Of a stretch of 23,406 nucleotides of DNA, positions 22,249 through 23,406 are shown piece after piece. Below the pieces are notes generated by a model. That model had not been told where the DNA came from. It made no database searches and worked only from the letters and a program-made list of their open reading frames with translations. Source of the DNA: Bdellovibrio sp. (GTDB lineage Bacteria > Bdellovibrionota > Bdellovibrionia > Bdellovibrionales > Bdellovibrionaceae). The stretch is from contig PSRN01000260.1 in the NCBI GenBank assembly GCA_003176075.1, positions 1 to 23,406 on the forward strand. Direction: 5' to 3'. The position numbers were made by a program, and so were the translations under genes. Numbering within the stretch: the first letter of the stretch is position 1; each line of letters opens with the position of its first letter.

Positions 22249-22772
22249 AAATTGAACTTTCGGCCATAGCGGCCTGCGCCCACCATCGCATCATTGGCAG
22301 GAACAACGAACTTCCGTGGCATGTCCCCGAGGATCTGCGTTTTTTCCATCTGAAAACAAAAGGGCACGTCTTAATCATGGGGCGAAAAACTTTTGAATGT
22401 TTGAGAAAGCCGCTCCCGCTGCGCTTTCATTTGGTCATCACCAGGCAGAAGGACTACCGAGTCGATCACCCCGACGTGAAAGTGGTTCACCTCTGGGAAG
22501 ACGCGGTTCGCGCAGCCGAACAGCTTGTGCCGCCATGGCCTAGGGAAGTCTTTGTGACTGGCGGCGGGGAAATTTACCAGCATTCCTTGCCTGAGCTGGA
22601 TCGGATTTACCTGACGCAAATTGATTTGGAAGTTGAAGGGGACGCAAAATTTCCAGAATTGCCAGCCGGGCGGTGGAAGCTGGAGTCGGAGGATCGGCGG
22701 CCCGGTCCGCCCGCTTTAACTTTTCAGACGTGGGTGCCAACAGCAGCACCGGTCAGGAAAGGGATCAATTAG
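22245..22772 (+). CDS. folA: Dihydrofolate reductase
   Basis: FolA reduces dihydrofolate to tetrahydrofolate with NADPH. Visible motifs: N-terminal IAACAHHRIIGRNNELPW, the catalytic acid Asp30 in VPEDLRFF (equivalent to E. coli Asp27), the cofactor site LIMGRKTFECL, and VTGGGEIYQ with DRIYLTQID. The 175 residues are slightly longer than E. coli FolA (159) because of a loose C-terminal tail, WVPTAAPVRKGIN. The tail region includes RRPGPPA, read from a GGCGG/CCGCC hairpin (22696-22713) also found after the thiolase gene. It overlaps thyA by 4 bp and converges on the next gene with 6 bp between stops. Confidence 0.97.
   Translation: MKIELSAIAACAHHRIIGRNNELPWHVPEDLRFFHLKTKGHVLIMGRKTFECLRKPLPLRFHLVITRQKDYRVDHPDVKVVHLWEDAVRAAEQLVPPWPREVFVTGGGEIYQHSLPELDRIYLTQIDLEVEGDAKFPELPAGRWKLESEDRRPGPPALTFQTWVPTAAPVRKGIN
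22696..22713. repeat. GC-rich hairpin, second of a two-copy pair, inside folA
   Basis: GGCGGCCCGGTCCGCCCG matches 17 of 18 positions at 18546-18563. It lies in the folA tail, near the 3' end of the gene, as the first copy lies at the 3' end of the thiolase. Confidence 0.45.
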
Positions 22773-22778
22773 CATCAA

Positions 22779-23159
22779 TCAGGAAGAGGCAGGACCCACA
22801 CAATCCATGATATGCGTCCTGACGGGACGCCCTTCACGTTTCGTGTAGTAACGCCAGATTTTGCCCTTCCTGACGAGTTTCCTTTTTAGGCCAGGTTCTG
22901 AACGCAATCGAAACATGTGACGATCATATTCCGATCGACGCACCTTCTCGTTGAAGACGGGGCCGTCATCAACAAGTTCGCGGCGATAAAAAGAGTGTTC
23001 CTTGGTGTTCGCCCAGATCTGAATCACTGGGATGGATCCCTTGTCGGAGGAGCACTCGAGCACGTTCATATCGGCGAAGCCGCTCAGCGGAGCGAGCAGA
23101 ATGAGGACTGCCATACTTGACGGAACTGGTGAAAGAACTGGAATTTTCTTTATTTTCAT
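22779..23159 (-). CDS. Small basic exported protein of unknown function
   Basis: A 126-residue protein that I do not recognise. The signal peptide covers residues 1-29 (cleavage after GFA). The mature part of about 97 residues is rich in Arg and Lys (KRKLVRKGKIWRYYTKREGRPVR) and bracketed by two Cys, Cys36 and Cys120, likely a disulfide closing a small beta domain. The start is well supported by GGAGG 8 nt upstream of the ATG at 23159, and an extended -10 promoter lies just upstream. It converges on folA with a 6-bp gap. Periplasmic or secreted location is inferred from the signal peptide; the function is unknown. Confidence 0.75.
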   Translation of the reverse strand: MKIKKIPVLSPVPSSMAVLILLAPLSGFADMNVLECSSDKGSIPVIQIWANTKEHSFYRRELVDDGPVFNEKVRRSEYDRHMFRLRSEPGLKRKLVRKGKIWRYYTKREGRPVRTHIMDCVGPASS

Positions 23160-23186
23160 ATTGAAGACCTCCGCGACCCAACTGGT

Positions 23187-23215
23187 GTTATATCACGGCT
23201 CAGTGGTGTTATGAA
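23187..23215 (-). promoter_or_regulatory. Extended -10 promoter for the small exported protein
   Basis: On the minus strand TTCATA (23210-23215) is 17 bp from TATAAC (23187-23192), which is preceded by TG at the extended -10 position. This gives a leader of about 21 nt that still includes the GGAGG site. Two direct TGGTGTTAT copies (plus strand, 23183-23191 and 23204-23212), 21 bp apart, overlap both hexamers and might bind a regulator. Confidence 0.4.
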
Positions 23216-23406
23216 TTTTCGCCGGGTTGTCGTAATTTTCGACAGGAGGATTTTTCAAGAGAGGGCACGAGAGGTGCCGGAAATTGTTCCTTGCTCCCTC
23301 TTTGTTACCAATCTTGCCGGGATAACGGCACAGCAAGGGATTCATGGGCCAACGGTTCTGAGGCCAGGAAGCCAACAATCTGCCGTGTGGAGAGGTAAAT
23401 CAGTCA
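23211..23406 (+). CDS. Possible 5' end of a gene running off the window
   Basis: From the ATG at 23211 this frame stays open for 65 codons to the last base. The peptide (beginning MNFRRVVVIFDRR, then REVPEIVPCSLFVTNLAG) looks protein-like, but there is no ribosome site before the ATG. An AGGAGG at 23244-23249 lies inside it without a nearby start codon. An open frame on the other strand covers much of the same DNA. No family is recognised. Confidence 0.25.
   Translation, partial: MNFRRVVVIFDRRIFQERAREVPEIVPCSLFVTNLAGITAQQGIHGPTVLRPGSQQSAVWRGKSV

Noticed and set aside
23193..23378. Minus-strand 61-codon open frame near the window end
   Set aside because: No ribosome site or recognisable features; its end lies in the promoter of the small exported protein.

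Overview
The window looks like chromosome of a Gram-negative, double-membraned bacterium of about 50% GC, most likely a member of the Bdellovibrionota (Bdellovibrio/Oligoflexia-type deltaproteobacteria). The clues are a Tol envelope operon, many large secreted proteins of unknown family, VWA-domain surface proteins (one a lipoprotein), and ordinary housekeeping genes (purD, thiolase, thyA-folA). The taxonomic call is inference from gene content and style; no rRNA or tRNA gene is present. Layout: (1) 1-1474 holds the 3' end of a VWA protein and, convergent to it across a shared terminator, a small exported protein with a good promoter. (2) 1475-2211 is mostly non-coding, with an 8-bp-arm palindrome, a doubtful small ORF and the first copy of a dispersed palindromic element. 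(3) 2212-11266 is a long minus-strand block. In transcription order it reads GDPD-like membrane protein, tolQ, tolR, tolA, tolB, exported cyclophilin, and a 1125-residue exported protein of unknown family. (4) 11305-17286, also minus strand, holds a 771-residue exported unknown, an alpha/beta hydrolase, a 400-residue exported unknown and purD. (5) 17364-19950 on the plus strand holds an acetyl-CoA acetyltransferase, divergent from purD, and a VWA lipoprotein. (6) 19976-23406 holds a SAMHD1-like HD phosphohydrolase divergent from an overlapping thyA-folA pair, a small basic exported protein, and possibly the start of another gene running off the window end. How the genes work together: TolQ and TolR form the proton-driven inner-membrane motor, TolA spans the periplasm, and TolB is the periplasmic propeller that normally binds Pal. 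Pal does not follow tolB here; an exported prolyl isomerase does. ThyA and FolA form the dTMP/tetrahydrofolate cycle, and the divergent HD protein may hydrolyse (d)NTPs, so that corner reads as nucleotide-pool control. The most unusual layer is repetitive. A GC-rich imperfect palindrome with core GTGGGCGGC...CGCCAC occurs at least four times, and probably five, between 2.1 and 11.5 kb. It lies between genes, exactly at the tolQ stop/tolR ribosome-binding junction, and in frame inside one or two coding regions. Separately, two exported proteins carry in-frame 18-nt tandem repeats, one of which forms the hydrophobic core of the TolB signal peptide. No CRISPR array, transposase, prophage or recognisable defence system is visible.
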